Shown one piece after another: positions 18,652 to 27,179 of a DNA stretch of 64,000 nucleotides (within the stretch, counting starts at the first letter, position 1; every line of letters begins with the position of its first letter). The position numbers and the translations under genes are program-made. Source of the stretch: Corallococcus silvisoli (GTDB lineage: Bacteria > Myxococcota > Myxococcia > Myxococcales > Myxococcaceae); NCBI RefSeq assembly GCF_009909145.1, contig NZ_JAAAPJ010000007.1:372001-436000 (forward strand). Direction: 5' to 3'. Under the pieces are notes generated by a model. It was not told where the DNA came from and ran no database searches. It worked only from the letters and a program-made list of their open reading frames with translations.

Positions 18652-19098
18652 GGCGTGGAAAACCTGTCGAAAGAGGAGCTTCTCCCCCCGCTTTTCAGAC
18701 GGAGAGGTACCGGGGAGAAGTCGCTGCCTTGCGTGACCTCGTGAGACACAGATTACGAGTGGGGTCTGACATCTCCGGGCGTACGGACAGGCCCCGCAAA
18801 CCCGCGACAATTCGCTGTTTCCGCCGTTCTCGCGCACGCGTTTCGCAAGGCTTCCCGGGTGCGTTTTTCTCACGTGCTGAGCGCGCCGAACCGGGGTGGT
18901 AGGCGCGCGCGCTCTGGCCCCTCCCAACACGTCACGGGAAGGCCGTGCGAGGTCGCCCGACGTGCCGGGTCGCTTCGTGCGGTGGACGACTTCTTCAAGG
19001 GTCCGGGGAGACCGCGCGCTCCAGCGGGACAGGCTGGAGCGGGGCTCGAACCCGGACGTTCTTTTCGCGCGCGGGCGGACTCGCGCCGCGGCCCGCGT
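18652..19098. other. Intergenic region (447 bp)
   Basis: Lies between the start of the HTH gene and the end of the nitronate-monooxygenase-like gene. It holds an inverted repeat CTTCTCCCC/GGGGAGAAG (18679-18687 and 18712-18720, 24-bp spacer) that could be an operator, and a hairpin-capable pair CGCGGGC/GCCCGCG (19070-19076 and 19091-19097) just past the downstream gene's stop. Base composition is less GC-rich in the middle. No convincing gene or structured RNA is seen. Confidence 0.5.
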
Positions 19099-19980
19099 TC
19101 AGCCTCCGGACGGCAGCGCGGCGCGCGCTTCGGTGTACTCGCGCACCATGCGCTCCACGACGGTGGCGGCGGGCAGCACGTCCTTGACGAAGGCCACGCC
19201 CTGGCCCGCGCTCCAGGTGTCCTTCCAGGCCTTGCCCTGGCCCGCGCGGAAGCGCTCCAGCGCGGTCTTGAGGAAGTTGCCGTGCACGCCCGTCACTTCC
19301 TTCGTGTACTCCAGGTCCTCCGGGCTCGCGTCCACCAGCGCCTGCTTGTAGTCGGGCGCGGCGCCGGCCTCCTCGGTGGCGAGGAAGCGCGTGCCCACGT
19401 ACGCGCCATCCAGGCCCAGCGCGAGCGTCGCGGCCAGGTGGCGCCCGGTGGAGAGCGCGCCCGCGAGCACCACCGGCACGCCCAGCTCCTCCTTGAGCCA
19501 GGGCCCGAGCACCAGAGGGCTCAGGTTGCCGGCGTGGCCGCCCGCGCCCGCGCCCACCGCGACGAGCGCGTCCACGCCCGCCTTCGCGGCCTTCTCCGCG
19601 TGGCGCAGGGAGATGACGTCGCTCCACACCTTGCCGCCGTACGCGTGCACGCGCTCCACGATGGGCGTGGGGTCGCCCAGGCTGGTGATGACGAGCGGCA
19701 CCTGGCGCTCCACGGTCGCGGCCACGTCCTCCTCCAGGCGCTCGGCCCACTTGAGGATGAGGTTCACGCCGAAGGGCACGTCCCTGGGGAACGCGGCGAG
19801 GAAGTCCCGGTAGGCCTGCGCGGTGCGGTAGTTGAGCGACGGCACCGCGCCAATGGCCCCCGCGCGGCCGGCCGCCTCCAGCAGCGCGGCGTTGGACACC
19901 AGGAACATGGGGGCGGCGATGATGGGATAGCGGATCCCCAACATCCGGGTCACCGCGGTGTCGATGCGCGAAGGAGCCAT
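19099..19980 (-). CDS. NAD(P)H-dependent flavin oxidoreductase / nitronate monooxygenase
   Basis: 293 aa TIM-barrel FMN enzyme of the 2-nitropropane dioxygenase family. The N-terminus RYPIIAAPMFLVSN binds FMN and is followed by GAIGAVPSLN. The phosphate-binding region GAGAGGHAGN contains the family's GGH. Later, GLDGAYVGTRFLATEEA is the C-terminal FMN-phosphate motif. It may oxidise alkyl nitronates or act as a related enoyl-reductase-type oxidoreductase. The ATG at 19980 is chosen because upstream residues are not homologous. It is divergent from pomY with about 240 bp between starts. Confidence 0.85.
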   Translation of the reverse strand: MAPSRIDTAVTRMLGIRYPIIAAPMFLVSNAALLEAAGRAGAIGAVPSLNYRTAQAYRDFLAAFPRDVPFGVNLILKWAERLEEDVAATVERQVPLVITSLGDPTPIVERVHAYGGKVWSDVISLRHAEKAAKAGVDALVAVGAGAGGHAGNLSPLVLGPWLKEELGVPVVLAGALSTGRHLAATLALGLDGAYVGTRFLATEEAGAAPDYKQALVDASPEDLEYTKEVTGVHGNFLKTALERFRAGQGKAWKDTWSAGQGVAFVKDVLPAATVVERMVREYTEARAALPSGG

Positions 19981-20219
19981 GCGCGCATTGGACCATGCGT
20001 GCACGCGGGCGCGAGGCCGAAAAATCGGCCTGGGCGGCGTTGTCAATCCTGGCGTGCCTTCGCGGGGGAAAACCCCTGGTGTTTCCGTGGTTTACGTAGC
20101 ACGTAGGGCTGACGTAAGGTGCGCCCCCCGACGTCAGGTCGGGAAAGCCGGGGAGTCCCTTCGGTGATGCGAACCGGGGAGCGCCGCCGAGCGCCTTCGC
20201 GGGGAGGCCAGAGCCAGTC

Positions 20220-22628
20220 GTGAGTGACGAGCGTCCGGACGCGCTGCTCAAGAGCGCACTCGAAAAGATCGTCTACTTCGAGGCCCGTGCGCAGCAGTTG
20301 CATGGCGAGCTGGCGAGCGCGCGCGACGAACTCTCGCACCTCAAGGAGGACCTGGCGGAGGCGCACCAGCGGGAGCTGGACCTGCGCCGGGAGCTGGCGG
20401 AGCTGGAGGTGCGCGGGGGCCGCGCGCAGGCGGAGCGCGAGGAGCTGACGCGGCTGAACCACGCGCTGCGCCTGGAGCGCAACCAGCTGATGGAGAAGCT
20501 GCTGGATGCGAGCCGCATCCACTCCTCCGGGCAGGCGCGCGCGGTGGCGGACGACGATGACGACGAGCTGGGGTTCGACCTGGCGTCGTTCATCTCGCAG
20601 CTGCGCAGCGAGGTGATCCTCCGGGGTGACGCGGTGCCTGCGGTGCGCTCGCGGGTGAGCGGGCCGGCGGTGCCGCTGAAGGCTTCGGAGCCGAGCGTGC
20701 CGTGGACGGACCGTCCCGCGCCGCCCATTCCTCCGCGAGCCTCGGCGCCCTTGCATTCGGGGCTGTCGCCGGTGGCGCGCGAGGCGCAGCGGCTGCAGGA
20801 CGAGGGGCGGCTGCGGGTGAGCCCGGAGCAGATGGCGGAGCTGTCCGGTCATGCGGGCAGCCCGACGGACGAGACGCTCTTCGGGTTCTCGGTGCGGGAG
20901 CTGTCGGCGGCGGACGCGGCGGCCCGGGTGCGCGCGGCGGAGCGGCTGAAGGCGCTGGCGCATCCGGCGGCGGCGCCCGCGTTGGCGGCGGCGCTGCATG
21001 CGGAGACGGACGCGGTGGCGCAGGTGGCGCTGGTGCAGGCGTTCGCGGGGCTGTGCCGGGAGGAGGGCGCGTCGGTGGTGTCGCCGCTGCTGTCCTCGCC
21101 GGTGCCGGAGGTTCGCATCGCGGCGTTGAAGGCGCTGCTGGTGTTGGCGCCGAAGGACGCGGCGCCGCATCTGGCGCAGGCGATGAAGGATTCGGACCGG
21201 TCGGTGCGCCGGCGCGCGTCGTTGTTGGCGTTGGGGTTGGAGGGGGAGACGGCGCGGCGGCTGGGCGAGGACGCGATCCACGACACGGATCCGGAAGTGC
21301 GCGCGCTGGCGGCGCTGGCGTTGGGGGCGGGCCGGGGCGAGAACGCGCGGACGTTGTTGCTGGAGGCGCTGGACGACGACGAGGCGCGCGTTCGCAAGGC
21401 GGCGGCGCAGAGCGTGTCGCGCATCCTGGGGCAGGACGTGTCCGCGGTGGTCGCGCTGGATGATGCGCACCGTCGGCGGGAGATCCGCCGGCTGGCGACG
21501 CTGCCGGTGAAGCCCGTGCGCGCGACGCTGGATGTGAAGCCCGCGGTGGCGCAGGCGCAGCAGCCTGTCGCGGTGAATGGCGCGCATGCCGCGGTGGCGC
21601 AGGCGCAGCAGCCTGTCGCGGTGAATGGCGCGCATGCCGTGGCGACGCAGGCGCAGCAGCCCGTCGCGGCGAATGGCGCGCATGCCGTGGCGGCGCAGGC
21701 GCAGCAGTTCTTTGTGGCGAACGGCGCGCAGGCCGTGGCGGTGCAGGCACAGCAGCCCGTCGCGGCGAATGGCGCGCAGGCCGTGATGGCTCAGGCGCAG
21801 CAGTTCGTCGCGGCGAATGGCGCACAGGCCGTGATGGCGCAGGCGCAGCAGTCCGTCGCGGCGAATGGCGCACAGGCCGTGATGGCGCAGGCGCAGCAGT
21901 CCGTCGCGGCGAATGGCGCGCAGGCCGTGATGGCGCAGGCGCAGCAGTTCGTCGCGGCGAATGGCGTTCAGGCGCAGCAGCCCGTTGCAACGAATGGCAT
22001 GCAGGTTTGGGCGGCGCATGCACCGCGGCCTGTCGCGGCGAATGGCGTGCAGGCCGTCGCGGCGCAAGCCCAGCGGCCCGCGCCCCCGATGACGGCTCAC
22101 GCCGCGCCGATTCCACGTGCGGACGATGCCGCGAACAGCTCGCAGTGGACGGTGGTCCCCGTGGCCTCCCCTGCGCACGTCGTCGCCACCGTGGGCGTGG
22201 CCCGCTCCGCACCCGCCGTGATGAACGGCGCCGCCCCCGTGAGGGTCGCGAACGGCGGGCCGGTGTCCTTCGGCTCAGGCCCCGCCGTGCCGCCCGTCTC
22301 TTCGGTTCCGCCCGCCGCTCCCGCGCAGCCCGCCGTGCGGCGGACGCCCGTGCAGGCCGCGCTGGTGGCCATGGGTGCGCCTCCTCCGGCTCGCGCGCCG
22401 GTGGCCGCCCCCGTCACGCCTCCGGTGCCTCCGCGCCGGGGCCCTTCTCCCGTCGAATCGCTGTGTGGGGCCATGTTGCAGGAGGTGCGGGTCGCCGTCC
22501 GGGGACGCTCGCTCGCCGAGCTGACGGCCGGACTCTCCGCTCCCCCGGAGCTGGCCCAGGAGGCTGTTGCCCTGCTGGTGGCCCGAGGGGCCATCGTGCG
22601 AAGGGGGCACAAATACTTCGCCGCTTGA
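20220..22628 (+). CDS. pomY: PomY: HEAT-repeat, disordered-tail protein of the PomXYZ division-site system
   Basis: 802 aa from a GTG. N-terminal coiled coil (about 10-100, Glu/Leu/Arg heptads), a Pro-rich linker, HEAT-like repeats (about 215-430), then a low-complexity Gln/Ala/Asn region, and a short folded end (about 740-802). This order and the adjoining ParA gene and coiled-coil gene match PomY of Myxococcus xanthus, which together with PomX and PomZ marks midcell, forms condensates and stimulates FtsZ-ring formation. From residue 442 the protein carries nine tandem 16-residue units of the type VMAQAQQSVAANGAQA followed by degenerate ones. It is longer than the roughly 680 aa I recall for M. 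xanthus. The assignment rests on architecture and gene order. Confidence 0.87.
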   Translation: MSDERPDALLKSALEKIVYFEARAQQLHGELASARDELSHLKEDLAEAHQRELDLRRELAELEVRGGRAQAEREELTRLNHALRLERNQLMEKLLDASRIHSSGQARAVADDDDDELGFDLASFISQLRSEVILRGDAVPAVRSRVSGPAVPLKASEPSVPWTDRPAPPIPPRASAPLHSGLSPVAREAQRLQDEGRLRVSPEQMAELSGHAGSPTDETLFGFSVRELSAADAAARVRAAERLKALAHPAAAPALAAALHAETDAVAQVALVQAFAGLCREEGASVVSPLLSSPVPEVRIAALKALLVLAPKDAAPHLAQAMKDSDRSVRRRASLLALGLEGETARRLGEDAIHDTDPEVRALAALALGAGRGENARTLLLEALDDDEARVRKAAAQSVSRILGQDVSAVVALDDAHRRREIRRLATLPVKPVRATLDVKPAVAQAQQPVAVNGAHAAVAQAQQPVAVNGAHAVATQAQQPVAANGAHAVAAQAQQFFVANGAQAVAVQAQQPVAANGAQAVMAQAQQFVAANGAQAVMAQAQQSVAANGAQAVMAQAQQSVAANGAQAVMAQAQQFVAANGVQAQQPVATNGMQVWAAHAPRPVAANGVQAVAAQAQRPAPPMTAHAAPIPRADDAANSSQWTVVPVASPAHVVATVGVARSAPAVMNGAAPVRVANGGPVSFGSGPAVPPVSSVPPAAPAQPAVRRTPVQAALVAMGAPPPARAPVAAPVTPPVPPRRGPSPVESLCGAMLQEVRVAVRGRSLAELTAGLSAPPELAQEAVALLVARGAIVRRGHKYFAA
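21543..21974 (+). repeat. 48-bp tandem repeat array inside pomY
   Basis: Nine in-frame 48-bp units encode 16 residues each, with consensus VMAQAQQxVAANGAQA; degenerate units continue to about 22080. Units 6-9 are nearly identical at DNA level, pointing to recent slippage or unequal exchange. Confidence 0.92.
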
Positions 22629-22676
22629 GGCAAGGTGCAGCGCGCCGGGCCTCACACGTCATCCGAAGGGTCGTTC

Positions 22677-23639
22677 ATGGAAGCGCCGACGTACAGCTCG
22701 AAGCAGGTGGCCGAGATGCTCGGCGTGACTCCGAAGGCCATCCCCTCGGAGCTGCGCAAGGAGACCTACGGCCCGGAGGACGTGTGGGAGCTGCGCACGA
22801 CGCTCGACCGCTTCCCTCCCACCGCGGGCCACCGCCGCCAGCTCTTCCTCAACTTCAAGGGCGGCACCGGGAAGACGTCCCTGTCCACCTCGTACGCGTG
22901 GCGGCTCGCGGAGATGGGCTACGCGGTGCTCCTCATCGACCTGGACAGCCAGGGGCACGCCACCAAGTGCCTGGGCTACGAAGGCGAGGACTTCGAGAAG
23001 ACGCTCCTGGACGTGCTGGTGCGCAAGACGCCCCTCGTGCAGGTGGTGCAGAAGTCCACCCTGCCCAACCTGGACTTCATCCCGTCCAACCTGAGCATGT
23101 CCACGGTGGACCTGGCGCTGATGCCCATGGCCGGCCGTGAGTTCAAGCTGCGCAACGCGCTCAAGGACGTGGAGGCCCAGTACGACTTCATCGTCTTCGA
23201 CGCGCCCCCGTCCTTCGGCCTGCTCAACCTCAACGCGCTGATGGCCGCGAACGACCTGTTCGTGCCGGTGCTCGCGGACTTCCTCTCCTTCCACGGCCTC
23301 AAGCTGCTCTTTGAGACGGTGCAGAGCCTGGAGGAGGACCTGAACCACGTGCTGGACCACGTCTTCATCGTGGTGAACTCCTTCAACGCCACCTTCAAGC
23401 TGGCGAAGGAGGCGCTGGAGGCACTTCAGACGCACTACCCCGAGTACCTGCTGCCCACCATCATCCGGCAGTGCACCAAGTTCGCGCAGGCCTCCAGCGA
23501 GGGCCGCCCGGTGTTCGTGGCGGACCCCACGTCCAAGGGGGCCAGCGACATCCAGGCCATGCTCGACAACGTGCTGCCCCGCCTGGTGGCCGCGCACGCC
23601 GCCGCGTCCAAGAGCGGCACCGCGACGAAAGCCGGCTGA
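22677..23639 (+). CDS. pomZ: PomZ: ParA/MinD-type ATPase for division-site placement
   Basis: 320 aa ATPase that moves on the nucleoid with the PomX/PomY cluster to midcell. The ATG at 22677 has GAAGGG 6 bases upstream; the longer frame from 22635 lacks one. Residues 1-45 form a MerR/HTH-like lead-in (KQVAEMLGVTPKAI). The deviant Walker A is KGGTGKTS at 61-68 and Walker A' is VLLIDLDSQGH, with D90 at the position known to be needed for ATP hydrolysis in M. xanthus PomZ. Walker B is FIVFDAPPS. It follows pomY by 48 bp and precedes pomX by 9 bp. Also known as AgmE in older motility screens. Confidence 0.93.
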   Translation: MEAPTYSSKQVAEMLGVTPKAIPSELRKETYGPEDVWELRTTLDRFPPTAGHRRQLFLNFKGGTGKTSLSTSYAWRLAEMGYAVLLIDLDSQGHATKCLGYEGEDFEKTLLDVLVRKTPLVQVVQKSTLPNLDFIPSNLSMSTVDLALMPMAGREFKLRNALKDVEAQYDFIVFDAPPSFGLLNLNALMAANDLFVPVLADFLSFHGLKLLFETVQSLEEDLNHVLDHVFIVVNSFNATFKLAKEALEALQTHYPEYLLPTIIRQCTKFAQASSEGRPVFVADPTSKGASDIQAMLDNVLPRLVAAHAAASKSGTATKAG

Positions 23640-23648
23640 GATTCCGCC

Positions 23649-25532
23649 ATGAAGAAAGCCTTTGAACAGAACGTGTCCCGCGCGAAGCCGCGCCTCCGCC
23701 TGGGGGCGCTGACGGGCGCACTCGACCCGGCCGACCCGACGGGGACCGCCGCCGCCAACCCGGAGCCCGCCGCGCCGGCCGCGCCGCCCGTCGCGGAGGC
23801 CCCGGACCTGTCCGCCGAAGTGCGCGCCCGCATCGAGCGCCGCGGCGCCCCGCGCCCCACCGCCGCCGAGGCGCTGGAGGCCGCGCTGCACGCCCCCAAG
23901 GCCGCGTCCCCGCAGGGCCTGCCCGCGGTGACGGCGCCGACGTTCTCGCCGGTGTCCCACGCGCTGTCCGCCCTGGTGTCCCCGGAGGCGCGGCGCGAAG
24001 AGGAAGAAGCCCCCCCGGCGCCGTGGTTGGAGCAGGACGCTCCGGAGGCCTCGGCCGACTGGAACGTGGCGCAGGCGCCCGCGCCCGAGGAGTCCGCCTG
24101 GGACGCGGACGCCGTGCCCCCCGTCTCGCACCGGGAGGTCGCCGAGGCGGTGGCCGCGTCCGCATGGAGCGTCTCCGCCGCGCACGTCGCGCAGCAGCGG
24201 GAGTCCGCGGTCGAGGCGTTCGCCCGGGAGCCGGTGGCCGCCGAGCCGACGCCCACGTTCGTGCAGGCCGCGCCGCCGGAAGCCCCGGTCCCCGCCGCCG
24301 CGCGCTGGGATGCGCTCACGGCGCGGCCGGAAGCCGCCGTGCACGTGGACGCGACGCGCATCGCACCCCTGGCCCACTCCGCGACGCACAGCGATGCTCC
24401 GCGCGCCTCCGCCCAGCCGGAAGCCGCCTGGGGAGCCCCTGCCACCTCCGCCTCGCAGCCTCCGGTGGCGCGGATGGACGCCGCCCATGGCACGCCGGCC
24501 ACGTTCGCTTCACCGCCTCCCGCCATGGCGCAGCCGGAGGCTCCTCGGGGCGCGCCGGTCACGTTCGCCTCGCCGCCTCCGGTGGCACAGGCCGACGCGG
24601 CCCGGGGTGCGCCGGTCACGTTCGCCTCGCCGCCTCCGGTGGCACAGGCCGAGACGGCCCGGGGCGCTCCGGTCACGCTCGCGGGCCCGCCGCCCGGAGT
24701 ACAGTTCGATGGACGGATGGGCGTTCAGGCCCTCCGCATGCCTGCCGAGGCCGAGCCCATGACGACGTACGCTGCCGTCCAGGCCTCCACCGTCACCACC
24801 ACCGAGCCGGTGGCCCGACAGGACACCCCGCCCGCGCAGGTCGAGGTGCAGACCCCCGCCCCTCCTCGCGAGGAGCTGGACTCGGAGTCGCGCCGTGAGC
24901 GCCTCAAGGCCCGCCTCAAGGCCGTGCGCGAGAACCCGCGTCCGGAGCCGCTGCCCGCCACCGTCGCCGAAGCCGGACAGCGCGCGGTGGAGCGCATCAC
25001 CCACCTCCAGGCGGAGCTCACCAAGGTCAAGGCGCTCAACCTCACGCTCACCCAGGACCTGGAAGTGGCCCGCCGTCAGGCGGAGAAGGCCACCGAGGAA
25101 GCCCGCCTGCGCATGGACGAGGCCCGCCGCCTGTCCGCGGAGATGGAGGGCCGCGTGAAGCTGCTCGCCGACCTGGAGCGGGAGCTGGCCGCGCTGGAAG
25201 GCGAGCGCGACGAAGCGCTCCTGTCCCTCCAGGAGTCCCGCCAGGCCCTCCAGGCCGCCGCGAAGGAGCACGACTCCCTGGCGCAGGTCGTCACGCGCGG
25301 CAAGCAGGCCCTCGCGGACAGCCTCGCGGAGGAGGAGCGCCTCGCCGTGGAGCTGGAGGGCGCCAAGGACGAGTCCTCGTCGCTGCGCCGCGCGGTGGAG
25401 ACGCTCCAGGGCGAGCGCGACGTGCTCGCCCAGCAGGTCGCGTCCCTCACCGCCGAGCGCGCCGAGCTGCTGGAGGCGCGCAAGGCCCTGGAGTCCGTGC
25501 ACCGCGCCCTCAGTCAGGCCACGGTGCGCTGA
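23649..25532 (+). CDS. pomX: PomX: PomZ ATPase-activating scaffold with coiled coil
   Basis: 627 aa. The first 22 residues are basic and contain K13 and R15, the residues reported in M. xanthus PomX as needed to stimulate PomZ ATP hydrolysis. Residues about 25-400 are Ala/Pro-rich and likely disordered, including five 18-19-residue repeats of the type AQADAARGAPVTFASPPPV (255-349). From about 415 to the end there is an unbroken coiled coil (Glu/Leu/Ala/Arg heptads) that in PomX drives filament formation. It is much longer than the roughly 400 aa I recall for M. xanthus, the difference lying mostly in the disordered part. Third gene of the pomYZX operon. Confidence 0.9.
   Translation: MKKAFEQNVSRAKPRLRLGALTGALDPADPTGTAAANPEPAAPAAPPVAEAPDLSAEVRARIERRGAPRPTAAEALEAALHAPKAASPQGLPAVTAPTFSPVSHALSALVSPEARREEEEAPPAPWLEQDAPEASADWNVAQAPAPEESAWDADAVPPVSHREVAEAVAASAWSVSAAHVAQQRESAVEAFAREPVAAEPTPTFVQAAPPEAPVPAAARWDALTARPEAAVHVDATRIAPLAHSATHSDAPRASAQPEAAWGAPATSASQPPVARMDAAHGTPATFASPPPAMAQPEAPRGAPVTFASPPPVAQADAARGAPVTFASPPPVAQAETARGAPVTLAGPPPGVQFDGRMGVQALRMPAEAEPMTTYAAVQASTVTTTEPVARQDTPPAQVEVQTPAPPREELDSESRRERLKARLKAVRENPRPEPLPATVAEAGQRAVERITHLQAELTKVKALNLTLTQDLEVARRQAEKATEEARLRMDEARRLSAEMEGRVKLLADLERELAALEGERDEALLSLQESRQALQAAAKEHDSLAQVVTRGKQALADSLAEEERLAVELEGAKDESSSLRRAVETLQGERDVLAQQVASLTAERAELLEARKALESVHRALSQATVR
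24411..24697 (+). repeat. 54-57-bp repeats inside pomX
   Basis: Five in-frame units encode the 18-19-residue motif AQxxAxRGAPVTFASPPPV. Two consecutive units near 24555-24650 share over 40 identical bases at a 54-bp offset. They expand the disordered N-terminal half of PomX. Confidence 0.85.
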
Positions 25533-25536
25533 AGTC

Positions 25537-25560
25537 ACGGGGACCCGCGCGGGTCCCCGT
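25537..25560. terminator. Hairpin between pomX and the M48 gene
   Basis: A perfect 10-bp stem ACGGGGACCC/GGGTCCCCGT with a GCGC loop starts 5 bp after the pomX stop and ends 6 bp before the convergent M48 gene's stop. It probably ends transcription from both sides; no U-tract. Confidence 0.65.
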
Positions 25561-25566
25561 CCGGCC

Positions 25567-26562
25567 CTACTTCGTGTCCTTCGCCACGCCCCGGGCCTTC
25601 CCGCCCGGCGCGGGGCCCACGATGGCGAAGGCGGTGGGCAGCGCGGGGCTCTGGAGCGACGCGGGATCCAACCGCGCGAGCGCGTCCTCGTCCCGCTCCC
25701 GCGCCGCCAGGATGCGGGAGATCTGCGCCATGCGCTCCTCCTTCTTCGGGTGGTTCTCCAGGATGCCGCCACCGCCCGCCGTCTGTTCGAGCAGCCGCGA
25801 GTACTCCCGCGGGTCGTAGCCCGCGGACAGCAGCAGCTCCACCGCGAGCGCGTCCGCCGCCATCTCCTCGTCCTTGCGGTTGCCCTTGCCCAGGGCCTCC
25901 ACGGTGCCTTCGGCCATCTTGGCCATCAGGCCCGTGTCCGAATCCAGGTCCAGCCGGCCATCCCGGCCCCCCGCGTCCAGCACCTTCGCGGCGACCGCCG
26001 ACACGACCGCGTTGCCCACCGTGGCGAGCTGGCAGGTGTTCACCTTCACGGAGACATACTGGTGCAGGGCGTGCTTGAGCACGACGTGGGCAATCTCATG
26101 CGCCAGCACGCCCGCGAGCTGCGCCTCGTTGTCCACGCCCTGGAGCAGCCGGCGCGTGACGAAGACGTAGCCTCCCGGGGCGGAGAGGGCGTTGAAGTTC
26201 TTCGGGTCCTTGAGCACGGCGAACGTCCAGCCCAGCTCCGGCCGCGGTGACTGCATCGCCAGGTTGCGGCCCACCGTGTTGACGTAGGTGTTCAGCCCCT
26301 CCTCCGCGGCGCTCGCGAGCATCAACCCGCCGCCCTGCTGCGCCCAGTGGATGGCCACCGCGCTGCCCAGCGCGTACTCCTCCTGGATGGCGGGCTCCAC
26401 CTTCAGCTTGTCGCACGCCTGCACCTTCTCCGACGTGGCCACGGCCGCCCGGCCCACCTCGCCGCCCAGGTTCGTGGCCTTCAGGCTCTTCGTCACCTGG
26501 GCGCAGGACGTCAGACACAGGCCCAGGCCCGCCACCGCGAGCATCCCCATGCGCGAGCGCAT
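25567..26562 (-). CDS. M48-family metalloprotease, lipoprotein
   Basis: 331 aa. A signal with lipobox LCLTSC indicates an exported lipoprotein. The catalytic motif HEIAHVVLKHAL is HExxH, and the third zinc ligand Glu lies in the downstream KDEEMAADALAVELL segment (ExxAD type of M48B, as in BepA/LoiP). It probably degrades or refolds misassembled outer-membrane proteins. The start ATG overlaps the stop of the SH3-like gene by one base (TGATG), giving tight coupling. It is the last of the three-gene leftward cyclase cluster. Confidence 0.87.
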   Translation of the reverse strand: MRSRMGMLAVAGLGLCLTSCAQVTKSLKATNLGGEVGRAAVATSEKVQACDKLKVEPAIQEEYALGSAVAIHWAQQGGGLMLASAAEEGLNTYVNTVGRNLAMQSPRPELGWTFAVLKDPKNFNALSAPGGYVFVTRRLLQGVDNEAQLAGVLAHEIAHVVLKHALHQYVSVKVNTCQLATVGNAVVSAVAAKVLDAGGRDGRLDLDSDTGLMAKMAEGTVEALGKGNRKDEEMAADALAVELLLSAGYDPREYSRLLEQTAGGGGILENHPKKEERMAQISRILAARERDEDALARLDPASLQSPALPTAFAIVGPAPGGKARGVAKDTK

Positions 26563-27149
26563 CACTTCGCCCCCTTCGTCGGCTTGTTGGAGCCCTTCGC
26601 CACCTTCTGCGGACCCACGGCGGTGTTGGGCGCCACCACGGGGAACAGCCCGGCCTGCCTCACGTGCGCGTCGATCTCCACCGGAGTCACCCGCCTGGCG
26701 ATTCCCTCCACCTTCTGGATCTGCGCCACCGCGTCCGCGTAGCCACCGCCCTTCTCGCGGCCGTACTTCTCCGCGCCCGGGCTCAGCGCCTTCACCGCCG
26801 CCCCGCTGGAGACGAAGGCCGCCGGGTCGATGCTTCGCGTCTTCCCGTCCTTGGCCACCAGCTCCATGTCGGGCGGCTTCGTGGACAGGTTCGTCTGGAA
26901 CACGTAGCCGGGCTTTCCTCCGGGCTCCGTCACCTGGTGCCATTGCTTGTTCGTGGGGTCCGCGCCCTTCCACGTCACCTGCTGGCCGGGCTGGAGCACC
27001 GCCACCACGTCCGCGGTGGGTACCGCGCTCTTGAGCACGCGCGTGTTGCGCGCCTTCACGTAGAGCTTCTCGTCCTTCTTCACCGCCCACGCGGCCGTCA
27101 CCGGCACCCCCAGCGTCAGCAGCACCAGGCCCCATGTCAGTCGCTTCAT
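26562..27149 (-). CDS. Exported SH3-like domain protein
   Basis: 195 aa. A clear signal peptide (WGLVLLTLGVPVTAAWA) is followed by a bacterial SH3-like domain at about 25-100: LYVKARNTRVLKSAV then VLQPGQQVTW and KPGYVFQTNLS. Such domains bind peptidoglycan or serve as periplasmic adaptors. The C-terminal part includes a helix (YGREKGGGYADAVAQIQKVEGI) and a Lys/Pro tail. It lies between the CHASE2-cyclase gene (30 bp upstream) and the coupled M48 gene, so it may guide the protease to a cell-wall-linked target. Confidence 0.8.
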   Translation of the reverse strand: MKRLTWGLVLLTLGVPVTAAWAVKKDEKLYVKARNTRVLKSAVPTADVVAVLQPGQQVTWKGADPTNKQWHQVTEPGGKPGYVFQTNLSTKPPDMELVAKDGKTRSIDPAAFVSSGAAVKALSPGAEKYGREKGGGYADAVAQIQKVEGIARRVTPVEIDAHVRQAGLFPVVAPNTAVGPQKVAKGSNKPTKGAK

Positions 27150-27179
27150 CGTCGTCGTGCTCCCAACGTCATTACGCCG

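Noticed and set aside
18633..18902. Small plus-strand ORF (89 aa) in the intergenic region
   Set aside because: It has no ribosome-binding site or recognisable pattern, overlaps the start of the HTH gene on the other strand and has shadow-like composition.
21543..21974. CRISPR-like array
   Set aside because: The 48-bp units are contiguous, in frame and without unique spacers; they encode a protein repeat in PomY.
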